The notes beneath the pieces were generated by a model, which had not been told where the DNA came from, ran no database searches, and saw only the letters and a list, made by a program, of their open reading frames with translations. Shown here piece after piece: positions 1 to 8,259 of a stretch of DNA of 64,000 bases. The first letter of the stretch is position 1, and every line of letters starts with the position of its first letter. The stretch is from a bacterium (GTDB lineage Bacteria; Chloroflexota; Dormibacteria; Aeolococcales; Bog-877): positions 1 to 64,000 of the forward strand of contig JAJYPP010000010.1 in NCBI GenBank assembly GCA_021795235.1, in the 5' to 3' direction. Position numbers and translations under genes: made by a program.

Positions 1-28
1 TCCAGAATCCGAAAGAAACCTTGCGCTT

Positions 29-57
29 ATTATAGTACACGAGGGGCCGGATGTCAA
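29..57 (-). promoter_or_regulatory. Perfect sigma70-type promoter TTGACA-N17-TATAAT reading leftward out of the window
   Basis: + strand 29-34 ATTATA and 52-57 TGTCAA are the reverse complements of TATAAT and TTGACA; spacer 35-51 is 17 nt. Confidence 0.75.
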
Positions 58-91
58 GCCAAAATCAGTACTTCCTGAATACGAATCCGAC

Positions 92-1513
92 CTACCCGGC
101 CAGCACTATGTCAACAGGTCTGGATTCTCCGTCCAGGGTGACGACGTTCGGCGGAGCATAGCCCGCGACGGACGCCGGTCCGACGTAAACCCACGTGTGG
201 CCACCGTCCGGGGAGATGTACGTCCCGGCTGAAGTTGACAGGACCAGGGATCCCGACTGGAAGGAGATCGCCGCGATGCCGACCGCTCCGAGTCCGGGAA
301 GGGTGCTCCACTCTTGGCCGCCGTCGTAACTGACGTTGATCTGCGGATCCAGGAAGTCGACCACCCACAGGTCCTCGCTGCCGACAGCGCTGACCGCCGT
401 CGCCATCTGCGCTGTGCGGTGAAGCGAATGCCCCCCGTCGGCGGTCGTGTAGACGTGCCCTCCGCAAGGACCGTTGGCGCCCGGGTCGCACCCCCCGGTG
501 ATCAGGGTTCCGAGCTTGCTCGTGGTGAAGTGGAGCCCGACGATCGGCGGGGAGATCTGGCTGAGCGTGGTCTGCTCCGACTCGATCGTCCAAGAGGCCC
601 CCCCGTCTGTGGTGCCGAGCAGGACACGTCCCGGAGGTTGGGAGAAGCTGGGTAGCTGCCCTCCTCCGGCAAACCCGATCCGGGAGTTCAGGAACTGCAC
701 CGAATACAAAGGCGCCGGACTGCACGATCCGGGCAGCATGCTCCACCGTGAGCCCGCGTCCGTGCTCTCCCAGACTGCGCCATCGCAGGTATTTGTCGCC
801 TTGGTGACCGAGCCGGTGGCGAAGACGGTGGAGTGGGACATGGCGCTGACTCCGCCGGTGGATGTGCCCCCCGGGAGATGGACCGTGGTCCAACTGGCAC
901 CACCATCCCTGCTCACCACCAAGGGCTGCGGGACGGACCCGGCGTATCCGGTGTATGAGGGCGCGGTGCTCGCGAATGCCAGGGTTGAGGACACCCAGTC
1001 GACCGCAGCCGTGCCCCAGGCGCCATACGAGCTCGGTACGCTCGGGTGGACAACCCTCCAGTTACCGCCGCCCGCCTCTCCCAAGAGCAGCACGGGGGAC
1101 CCGGATTCACTCCCGGGGCCCGTGGTCGGGTATTGCATGCCTGTGGCCACAACCTGTGAGCCGGTGACTCCCATCCACCCCAGGTACACCCCAGGCTGAC
1201 GCCAAACCGTCTGCCACGAACGGCCTGAGTCAGCCGTCACTGAGATCATGGCCGACCCATCCATAACCACGCCACTGGAAGCCGAGGTGGGATACCCCGT
1301 GTTCGATGCCACGAAGCCACGTTGAGCGGTGACCAGGGCAACGCCCACGGGCGTGCCTCGGTCAGGTGGGGTCCGAACGGCTGGCAGCGAGATGGGGAAC
1401 CCAGCACCGCTCGAATCTGCGCCGTGAGATGCCGCCGCAGCGCACCCGGAGAGTGCCCCTACCAGCAGGCATCCCGTAGTGAGCGCGGCCACCGCCGCCG
1501 CTCTAGAAGTCAT
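92..1513 (-). CDS. Secreted lipoprotein with BNR/Asp-box (YCF48-like) beta-propeller repeats
   Basis: Lipobox-like signal MTSRAAAVAALTTGCLLVGALSGCAA; about 8 Asp-box motifs (TTDGGASWT, SRDGGASWT, SPDGGHTWV). Start set at internal ATG behind GAGGGG rather than the ORF-track start. Confidence 0.75.
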   Translation of the reverse strand: MTSRAAAVAALTTGCLLVGALSGCAAAASHGADSSGAGFPISLPAVRTPPDRGTPVGVALVTAQRGFVASNTGYPTSASSGVVMDGSAMISVTADSGRSWQTVWRQPGVYLGWMGVTGSQVVATGMQYPTTGPGSESGSPVLLLGEAGGGNWRVVHPSVPSSYGAWGTAAVDWVSSTLAFASTAPSYTGYAGSVPQPLVVSRDGGASWTTVHLPGGTSTGGVSAMSHSTVFATGSVTKATNTCDGAVWESTDAGSRWSMLPGSCSPAPLYSVQFLNSRIGFAGGGQLPSFSQPPGRVLLGTTDGGASWTIESEQTTLSQISPPIVGLHFTTSKLGTLITGGCDPGANGPCGGHVYTTADGGHSLHRTAQMATAVSAVGSEDLWVVDFLDPQINVSYDGGQEWSTLPGLGAVGIAAISFQSGSLVLSTSAGTYISPDGGHTWVYVGPASVAGYAPPNVVTLDGESRPVDIVLAG

Positions 1514-1878
1514 ATCCCCTCGAACGAGGGCAACCTGGCCACGGTTATCCCGGCATGGCAGAGGCATCGGCTGGCAAGCGCGCCCTCCTCTGGCATCTGT
1601 GGGGCGCGCGCCGGGAAGATGGCGAACGGGCAATAGCACCTGCCACCGCGCTCAGCTCGAGGCACCGGTAGTCCGCCACTTGTTCCGGTGCTGCCCAGGC
1701 GCTCAAGACGCCACTCAGGCGTCATTGAGTCGCCTGGGATGGCACCTGTCATCGGGGGCAGGATGAGGTCGAGCATGAGCGCGGTGGCAGGACAGTCTTA
1801 GGGCGGTGCCGCTCGGACGAGCCGGGACCAGCCCCGGGGTACTGGCGGCCCGGCCCACGCCCCGCCGATGGCCAAGTG

Positions 1879-1910
1879 GACCCCACGAGTGCCTGTAACA
1901 CCGTGGGGTC
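1879..1910. repeat. Perfect 9-bp inverted repeat GACCCCACG...CGTGGGGTC with 3 further bp (GTG/CAC)
   Basis: GACCCCACG-A-GTG-CCTGTAA-CAC-CGTGGGGTC read directly. Confidence 0.7.
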
Positions 1911-2206
1911 AAAATACATGCGCCGATCTCGGCTGATCTCGTATGAGAACTACCAGCGCTCAGGAGGCCTCTCGGCCCCTCAAACCTTGCGGCACAGCGT
2001 GGGCGCCCCATTTGGGCAGCCTCGCCGGACATCCACTGGGATGGTGCGATCTGAAGGTCTACCGGGAGCATGCCATATCTGGCCGGCGCGGGCGGCGAAG
2101 GCGGCCAGTGAGGTGATTCGCCTGTCTTCGTGGGCCCAGGTCGCCATCTCTCCTCCGCGTTCCCCCCTCGGCCCGCCTCGCATCGAACGTCTAGGGTCCA
2201 GACCCC

Positions 2207-3430
2207 GTGAATAGGCGCGGCAACGGCGAGGGCACTGTGCGGCGGCGCGCCGATGGCCGCTGGGAGGGCAGGCTAGCCCTGGTAGTCGATGGCCGGATGG
2301 TCAGGAGAAGTTGCTACGGGCGCACGCGGGCGGACGTTCTGCAGCGACTCCGCATCACAGCCCAGAAACTCCGGTCTGGGCTGGCGGCACCCGAATCCAG
2401 CCAGACCTTGGGCCACTACCTCCAGGAGTGGCTCCACGGCCAACGGTCATCCCTCCGCCCGGCGACCGTCAGCCTCTACGAAATGGTCGTCCGACGCCAC
2501 CTGCAGCCCGAGATGGGCTCCGTCCGCCTTGACCGCCTGACCGTGGCCCAGGTCCAAGGAATGCTGAGCCGGCTCTCAGAGAACGGGCTGGCCCCGCGCA
2601 GCGTCGGTCATGTCCGGGCAGTTCTCCGCTCGGCCCTGAACGAGGCCATGCGCCAAGAGCTGGTGCCCAGGAACGTGGCCAGCCTGGCCCGCCCGCCCAG
2701 ACCCCCGCAGCGTGTCATCGAGCCGTTCACGCCTGAGGAATGCTCCTTGATCCTCGGATGCGCGCCAAGGTTCGACCTCCTGGCCGTGGTGGCGATCGCA
2801 GTGGGGATGGGACTGCGCCAGGGTGAGATCCTCGGCCTTCGGTGGCAGGACATCGATCTGGAGCGCAGAACACTGAAGGTGCAGCTGGCACTCCAGCGGG
2901 TCCACGGCCGTAGCCAGCTGGTGGACCCCAAGACCTCCAGGAGTCGGCGGACCCTGCCGATGCCGTCCTTGGTCCACTCGGCGCTGCTGCAGCAGCGCTC
3001 GGACCAGGATGCCGCCCGCGAGCTGGCCGGAGCGCTTTGGGAGGAGGAGGTCCCCGGTCTCATCTTCACCACCGCGTTGGGCCGACCACGCTGCGGGACG
3101 GCCGTCACCCACACCTTTCACCGGCTGCTGGCGGAGGCCGGCGTGCGCCAGCGCACATTCCATACCCTCCGGCACTCGGCGGCCATCCTCATGCTGGCCG
3201 GCGGCGTCGACCTGAAGACCGTGAGCACCATGCTGGGGCACAGCCAGATCGGGCTCACGGCTGACACCTACGCCACCGTGCTGCCCGGCCTGCAGCGCGA
3301 GGCAGCCGCCAGGATGGACTCCATCCTGGCCACGCCAGCAACTCCGGCCGACTCCTCCAAGACTGGGGTCAAGACTGGGGTCAACGAGACCGCAGCGACA
3401 TCCAAGACCCTGACATGGGAGCGAATCTGA
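2207..3430 (+). CDS. int: Tyrosine-type site-specific recombinase/integrase
   Basis: C-terminal catalytic signature HTLRHSAAILMLAGGVDLKTVSTMLGHSQIGLTADTYA; N-terminal arm-binding-like domain GNGEGTVRRRADGRWEGRL. Confidence 0.93.
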   Translation: MNRRGNGEGTVRRRADGRWEGRLALVVDGRMVRRSCYGRTRADVLQRLRITAQKLRSGLAAPESSQTLGHYLQEWLHGQRSSLRPATVSLYEMVVRRHLQPEMGSVRLDRLTVAQVQGMLSRLSENGLAPRSVGHVRAVLRSALNEAMRQELVPRNVASLARPPRPPQRVIEPFTPEECSLILGCAPRFDLLAVVAIAVGMGLRQGEILGLRWQDIDLERRTLKVQLALQRVHGRSQLVDPKTSRSRRTLPMPSLVHSALLQQRSDQDAARELAGALWEEEVPGLIFTTALGRPRCGTAVTHTFHRLLAEAGVRQRTFHTLRHSAAILMLAGGVDLKTVSTMLGHSQIGLTADTYATVLPGLQREAAARMDSILATPATPADSSKTGVKTGVNETAATSKTLTWERI

Positions 3431-3440
3431 TCTCAAAAAA

Positions 3441-3515
3441 TGGAGCCGACGGTCAGATTCGAACTGACGGCCAGCTGTTTACAAAACAGCTGCTCTACCA
3501 CTGAGCTACGTCGGC
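3441..3515 (-). tRNA. tRNA-Thr (anticodon TGT), CCA encoded
   Basis: Cloverleaf GCCGACG-TA-GCTC..GAGC-A-GCTGT-TTTGTAA-ACAGC-..-GTCAG-TTCGAAT-CTGAC-CGTCGGC-T-CCA. Confidence 0.93.
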
Positions 3516-3650
3516 CCTGCCTGCCGAGTATAGGCGGACCTCGCAGGACGGCCGTCCACTACCTCTGCCCGGCCAGACCACCGTTCTCAAGGAGCCGCCC
3601 GGACCTGGCCCGGAGAAGCCAGGGGGGATCCGCGGGGCTCCTGCGCCCTG

Positions 3651-4409
3651 TCAGTGCTCGGGAAACTGGAATCGCCGCTGGCGCGCCACCTCATACAGCA
3701 CGATCGAGCCGGCGACCGCGGCGTTGAGAGAGTCCACCCGGCCTCCCATGGGAATCGACACCAGAACATCACACCGCCGCCTGCTGAGCTGGCGCAAGCC
3801 CTCGCCCTCGGATCCGACGACCAGCGCCAGCGGCTGGCTGAGATCCGCCTGGTCGCAGCGCGTGTCCGCATCCTGATCCAGGCCCACCACCAGCACGTTG
3901 AGATCGCTGAGCTCTTGCAGGGTCTGGGCCAGATTGACGACACGGACCAACTGGATGTGCTCCAGGGCGCCGGCGCTCGCTTTGACCGCAGCCGCCGAGG
4001 CGGGGGCGGTACGGTGCTTGGGCAGAACCAGGGCGTGCACCCCCAAGGACTCGGCGGCTCGCGCCAGAGCGCCCAGATTCTGGGGATCTTGGAGGCCGTC
4101 CAGACACAGGATCAGAGGCGGCCACTCCGGACCCGACCCTTTCACCAGGCGCCTCAAGAACTCCATCCCCGGAAGCTGTCGTGCGTCGAAGTAGGCGACC
4201 ACTCCCTGGTGATGCTCGGTGTGAGCGATGTCAGCCAGCCGGAACCGGTCTGCCTCCTCCGCTGCCACGTCGTGAGCCGCTGAGAGATCGATGATCTCCC
4301 CCACTCTGGGATCGCCGTTCAGGCCAGGAGCGACCAGGAGCCGTCGTAGCTTGCGGCCGGCGCGGAGAGCCTCCCGGACCGGGTTGCGACCGTAGAGGAT
4401 GTCGGGCAT
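3651..4409 (-). CDS. rlmB: TrmH/SpoU family 23S rRNA 2'-O-ribose methyltransferase (RlmB-like)
   Basis: YGRNPVREALRAGRKLRRLLVA; LDGLQDPQNLGALARAAESLGVHALVLP; ALVVGSEGEGLRQLSRRRCDVLVSIPMGGRVDSLNAAVAGSIVLYE. Confidence 0.93.
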   Translation of the reverse strand: MPDILYGRNPVREALRAGRKLRRLLVAPGLNGDPRVGEIIDLSAAHDVAAEEADRFRLADIAHTEHHQGVVAYFDARQLPGMEFLRRLVKGSGPEWPPLILCLDGLQDPQNLGALARAAESLGVHALVLPKHRTAPASAAAVKASAGALEHIQLVRVVNLAQTLQELSDLNVLVVGLDQDADTRCDQADLSQPLALVVGSEGEGLRQLSRRRCDVLVSIPMGGRVDSLNAAVAGSIVLYEVARQRRFQFPEH

Positions 4410-5836
4410 CAGATTCGATGCCAGCGGGTCCCGTCCTTGGTGTCCTCGACCTGGATACCGATCGCCAGCAGCTCGTCCCGTAGTCGGTCGGAGGCGGCGT
4501 AGTCACGGTCTCGCCGGGCCTGCTCACGTCGACGCAGAAGGTCATCCTCCATGTCGGTCAGCACCTCCTCGACTGCGGCCCGGCGCTCGATAACGCCAAG
4601 GCGAGAATCGACCAGGCGGAGACTAGCGAGCGCGGCACCCGCACCTTCCGGGCCCGCCAGCCCCTTGTCCAGCAGCCGGTTGCCCTCCCGCAAGAGATCG
4701 AAGGCGGCGGCGATGGCGTCGGGGAGATTGAGGTCGTCGTCGAGTGCCGCTTCAAACTGCCGGCCGGCCCGTTGCGCTACCGCAATCAGGGGGTCAGCGG
4801 CTCCCTCGCTGAGCGGATGCTCGGAGGCCGCCTGCGCGCAGCGCTTCCAGAATGCCGCCAACCGCTCCACGTCTTTCTCCGCCTCTACCAGCAGGTCCTC
4901 TTTGAATTGAAACTTGTGCCGGTAGTGAGCACCGGTGAGCAGCAGGAAGCGAACCGCGAGGGGATCATGGCCCCGCTCCATGAGGGTCGTGAGCGTGACG
5001 AAGTTGCGCTGCGACTTCGCCATCTTGCCGCTCGCCACCAGCAGGTGCTCGGGATGGAACCAGTGCCGCACGAAGGTCTTGCCGGTGGCCGCCTCCGACT
5101 GGGCTATCTCGTTCTCATGGTGCGGAAACTTGTTGTCCACTCCCCCACAGTGCAGGTCTAAGGACTCCCCCAGCTTGTCCATGGCCATGGCCGAGCACTC
5201 CAAGTGCCAGCCCGGGCGACCCCAGCCGAAGGGAGAGTCCCAGGCGGCCAGATCACCCTTTGCACCCGCCTTCCACAAAGCGAAGTCCCGAACCGTCTCC
5301 TTGGCCTCGTACTCATCGCTGTCGATGCGCCCACTGCCGCCGGCCTTGAGCCCCGCGGTATCGAGGTGGGTGAGCCGCCCGTAGTTGGGAAACGACGAGA
5401 TCCGGAAGTAGACTGACCCCTCGCTGGAGTAGGCGTGACCAGAATCCAGCAGCCGCTGCACCAGCTCGATCATGGGCTTGATGTAACCGGTGGCCCGCGG
5501 ATAGTGGTGGGCCGGTTGAATGTTGAGCCGCTCTAGGTCGAGGAAGAAAGCCGCCATGAACGGAGCGGTGAAATCGTCCAGCCCCGACCCGGCGGCGGAG
5601 GCCTTCTCGATGATCTTGTCGTCCACATCGGTGATGTTCATCACCTGGGTCACCTTCAGACCGTGAGCCTCCAGATGACGACGCAAGAGATCTTCGGCCA
5701 GATACGTGCGCAGATTGCCGATATGCGCTTGATCGTGGACGGTGGGGCCGCAGGTGTACATCCCCACCCGGCCTGTTTGGAGTGGCTGGAGCACCTCGAT
5801 CTCGCCGCTCATGGTGTTGAAGAGTTTGAAAGGCAC
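4409..5836 (-). CDS. cysS: Cysteinyl-tRNA synthetase
   Basis: MYTCGPTVHDQAHIGNLRTYLAEDLLRR; GWHLECSAM; KMAKSQRNFVTL (KMSKS-like). GTG start at 5836 preferred over the longer ORF. Confidence 0.95.
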   Translation of the reverse strand: MPFKLFNTMSGEIEVLQPLQTGRVGMYTCGPTVHDQAHIGNLRTYLAEDLLRRHLEAHGLKVTQVMNITDVDDKIIEKASAAGSGLDDFTAPFMAAFFLDLERLNIQPAHHYPRATGYIKPMIELVQRLLDSGHAYSSEGSVYFRISSFPNYGRLTHLDTAGLKAGGSGRIDSDEYEAKETVRDFALWKAGAKGDLAAWDSPFGWGRPGWHLECSAMAMDKLGESLDLHCGGVDNKFPHHENEIAQSEAATGKTFVRHWFHPEHLLVASGKMAKSQRNFVTLTTLMERGHDPLAVRFLLLTGAHYRHKFQFKEDLLVEAEKDVERLAAFWKRCAQAASEHPLSEGAADPLIAVAQRAGRQFEAALDDDLNLPDAIAAAFDLLREGNRLLDKGLAGPEGAGAALASLRLVDSRLGVIERRAAVEEVLTDMEDDLLRRREQARRDRDYAASDRLRDELLAIGIQVEDTKDGTRWHRI

Positions 5837-5846
5837 GATCTCTATG

Positions 5847-6356
5847 TTATGGGGAGCTTGCCGAGGGGACCCGGCCCACCGAAGCCACCGCCAGCGCTGC
5901 CATCCCCTCGCCTCGACCGGTGAGCCCCAGGCCGTCACTGGATTTCAACTTCACCGAGCAGGCGCCCGCCGGTAGCTTCAGCGCCGAGCTCAGGCTCTCC
6001 TCCATCCGGCTCCGATGGGGGGCCAATCGCGGAGCCTCCGCTATCACGGTGGCATCGACCCCCTGAACCTCAAGCCCCCGAGGCGGCAACAAGGTGACAA
6101 TCCACCGCAGCATTTCCAGTGACGAAGCTCCTCGCCAGCGCTCGTCGTCGGACGGAAAGTGCTCGCCCAGGTCTCCCAGGGCAGCCGCCCCCAGCACAGC
6201 ATCGGCCACCGCGTGACACAGCACGTCAGCGTCCGAATGGCCGACCAGACCTGTGGCGTGGGGGACTTCGACCCCGCCTAAGATCAGTGGCCCCTGCCCG
6301 CCGAAGCGGTGGACGTCCACTCCCAGCCCGATGCCCGGGAATCGGCGCTCGCTCAA
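5847..6356 (-). CDS. ispF: 2-C-methyl-D-erythritol 2,4-cyclodiphosphate synthase
   Basis: GIGLGVDVHRFG...LGGVEVPHATGLVGHSDADVLCHAVADAVLGAAALGDLGEHFP. Confidence 0.95.
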   Translation of the reverse strand: MSERRFPGIGLGVDVHRFGGQGPLILGGVEVPHATGLVGHSDADVLCHAVADAVLGAAALGDLGEHFPSDDERWRGASSLEMLRWIVTLLPPRGLEVQGVDATVIAEAPRLAPHRSRMEESLSSALKLPAGACSVKLKSSDGLGLTGRGEGMAALAVASVGRVPSASSP

Positions 6357-7060
6357 GGGCGAGCGCCCTCCGGAGCGGCGAGCCAGCTGCGCAGGGCGAG
6401 GATGTCCTCGGGTCTGGTCACCTTGAGGTTACGCGGGTCGCCCGGCACCGCCACCACTGGCTCGCCCAGGGCCAAGACCAGGGCGGCATCGTCATCGGCC
6501 TCAAGCCCCCCGGCGAGGGCGGTCTCGTGAGCTCGCAGGAGCAGCTCACGCCTGAAGGCCTGCGGGGTTTGGATGGCTCCCAGCTCGTCCCGAGCCAGCA
6601 TGGCCACTATTCGCCCCTCGACTATCCGCGCGGTCGAGTCAACCACCGGCAGGTAAGCAGAGGCGGCGCCGGATTCTAGCGCCGAGTGGAGCACCCTGGT
6701 CAACAGCTCCCGGGTGACCCCGGGGCGCGCCCCGTCATGGACCAACACCCACTCCTTGGAGGCGGCGCGGATCCCGTTGCAGACTGACTCCTGACGCCGA
6801 CGGCCGCCCGCAACACAACGGCAGACCAGACCTGGTGCCGTCTCAGAGCCCAGGTCGAGGATGCGGCGATGGTCATCGGGGTCAGCCACCACCACCAGTT
6901 CCGAGACGCCGCTGGCCGGGTCGCCGAGCGCCCTCAGGACCCAGGCCAGGATCGGCCGTCCACCCAGGTCGGCCCATAGCTTGGCGCCGCCGAAACGGCT
7001 CCCGCTGCCCGCAGCAGGAACAATTGCGCTGACCCCAGACCCGATCTCACAGGCGGTCAC
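6353..7060 (-). CDS. ispD: 2-C-methyl-D-erythritol 4-phosphate cytidylyltransferase
   Basis: AIVPAAGSGSRFGGAKLWADLGGRPILAWVLRAL; VLVHDGARPGVTRELL; IQTPQAFRRELLLRAHE. Confidence 0.94.
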   Translation of the reverse strand: MTACEIGSGVSAIVPAAGSGSRFGGAKLWADLGGRPILAWVLRALGDPASGVSELVVVADPDDHRRILDLGSETAPGLVCRCVAGGRRRQESVCNGIRAASKEWVLVHDGARPGVTRELLTRVLHSALESGAASAYLPVVDSTARIVEGRIVAMLARDELGAIQTPQAFRRELLLRAHETALAGGLEADDDAALVLALGEPVVAVPGDPRNLKVTRPEDILALRSWLAAPEGARP

Positions 7061-8259
7061 CTACCACTTCCGCCCGTCTTCCGGGGACTCTTGGCCGGAC
7101 CGGGTCGGCGCGCCTCCGCTTCCGGTTCCTCGCCGTCGAGATTGGCAAAGACCATTCTCCCCGAGGCGGTCTGAATGACGCTGCGCACGACCACCGGAAC
7201 CCTCTCGCCCAACCGGTACCGCCCACCTTCCACGATGAGCATGGTCCCATCCTCGAGGTAACCCACCCCTTGCTCGGCCTCCCGGCCCTCCTTGACCACT
7301 TCCACATCCAAGCGCTCCCCGGCCACCAGGGATGGACGAAGCGCGGTGGCCAGCTGATTCAGGTTCAGCACCCGCACCCCGGCAATCTGCGCCACCTTGT
7401 CGAGGTTGTAGTCCACGGTGAGCAGAGAAGCTCCCTCCTCCCGGGTCAGGCGTACCAGGCGGGCGTCGACTTCGGCCATCGACGGGTAATCCACCGTGGG
7501 AAACTGGAGGTCCAAGCCGGGCAGAGATCGCAGTTCCTCCAGCATGGCGATCCCACGCCGGCCGCGGGAGCGCCGGATGGGGTCACCGGAGTCAGCCACC
7601 GATTGCAGTTCATCCAAGACGAACTGGGGAACTATGAGTTGGTAGAGGCAGAAGCCACCCCGGGCCAGGTCTAGCAGCCGGCCATCGATGACGGCACTGG
7701 TGTCGACCACCACCTTGGCCAGCGGGGGCCCAGGGGATCCGGACGCTATCCCAAGCATGGAGAAGTCCCGTCGCCGCCTCCGCCCCACCGTCAGCCCTAG
7801 GGGTACCAGGACTGCGGCCACCAGGACCGCCACGACCCAGCCCAGCCCGAACGGCAGGCCGCTGGCGATGAGGGCCACCAGGGCTGCCATGGCCAGGGCC
7901 ACGATCACTCCTCCCAGCACCCCCAGGAGTTCGGAGGTGGGTAGGGTGGCCAACGTCTCCTCGGCCCAAAAGTAGGGGCGCACCGTCAGGTTGGGGCCCA
8001 GGATGTAGCCAACCAGGCAGCCCAGACCCAGACCCACCCCCACGCTGATGCTGGATCCCTGCCAGGACGACAGCGGCTGGATCCGAGCGCTCAGGATCGC
8101 TCCGTACAAGGTCCCCGCGGAGGCCCCCACGCACATCCCGATCAGGCTGGCGATGCGGTCGGGACGGGCGTGCGGGTCGGGAGGCAGGCGCGGCCCCAGA
8201 AGCCTCAGCCGCAGGCCGGAGGAGGACTCCTCCGGGGCCTCAGGCGGGGTTGCCGCCAT
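7057..8259 (-). CDS. Membrane-anchored PIN/TRAM domain protein
   Basis: N-terminal TM helices, then VVVDTSAVIDGRLLDLARGGFCLYQLIVPQFVLDELQSVADSGDPIRRSRGRRGIAMLEEL and a C-terminal TRAM-like domain. ATG at 8259 preferred. Confidence 0.87.
   Translation of the reverse strand: MAATPPEAPEESSSGLRLRLLGPRLPPDPHARPDRIASLIGMCVGASAGTLYGAILSARIQPLSSWQGSSISVGVGLGLGCLVGYILGPNLTVRPYFWAEETLATLPTSELLGVLGGVIVALAMAALVALIASGLPFGLGWVVAVLVAAVLVPLGLTVGRRRRRDFSMLGIASGSPGPPLAKVVVDTSAVIDGRLLDLARGGFCLYQLIVPQFVLDELQSVADSGDPIRRSRGRRGIAMLEELRSLPGLDLQFPTVDYPSMAEVDARLVRLTREEGASLLTVDYNLDKVAQIAGVRVLNLNQLATALRPSLVAGERLDVEVVKEGREAEQGVGYLEDGTMLIVEGGRYRLGERVPVVVRSVIQTASGRMVFANLDGEEPEAEARRPGPAKSPRKTGGSGR

Noticed and set aside
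1-3440. Complete prophage or integrative element
   Set aside because: Only an integrase and a tRNA junction are visible; no structural, replication or transfer genes, and no second att site within the window.
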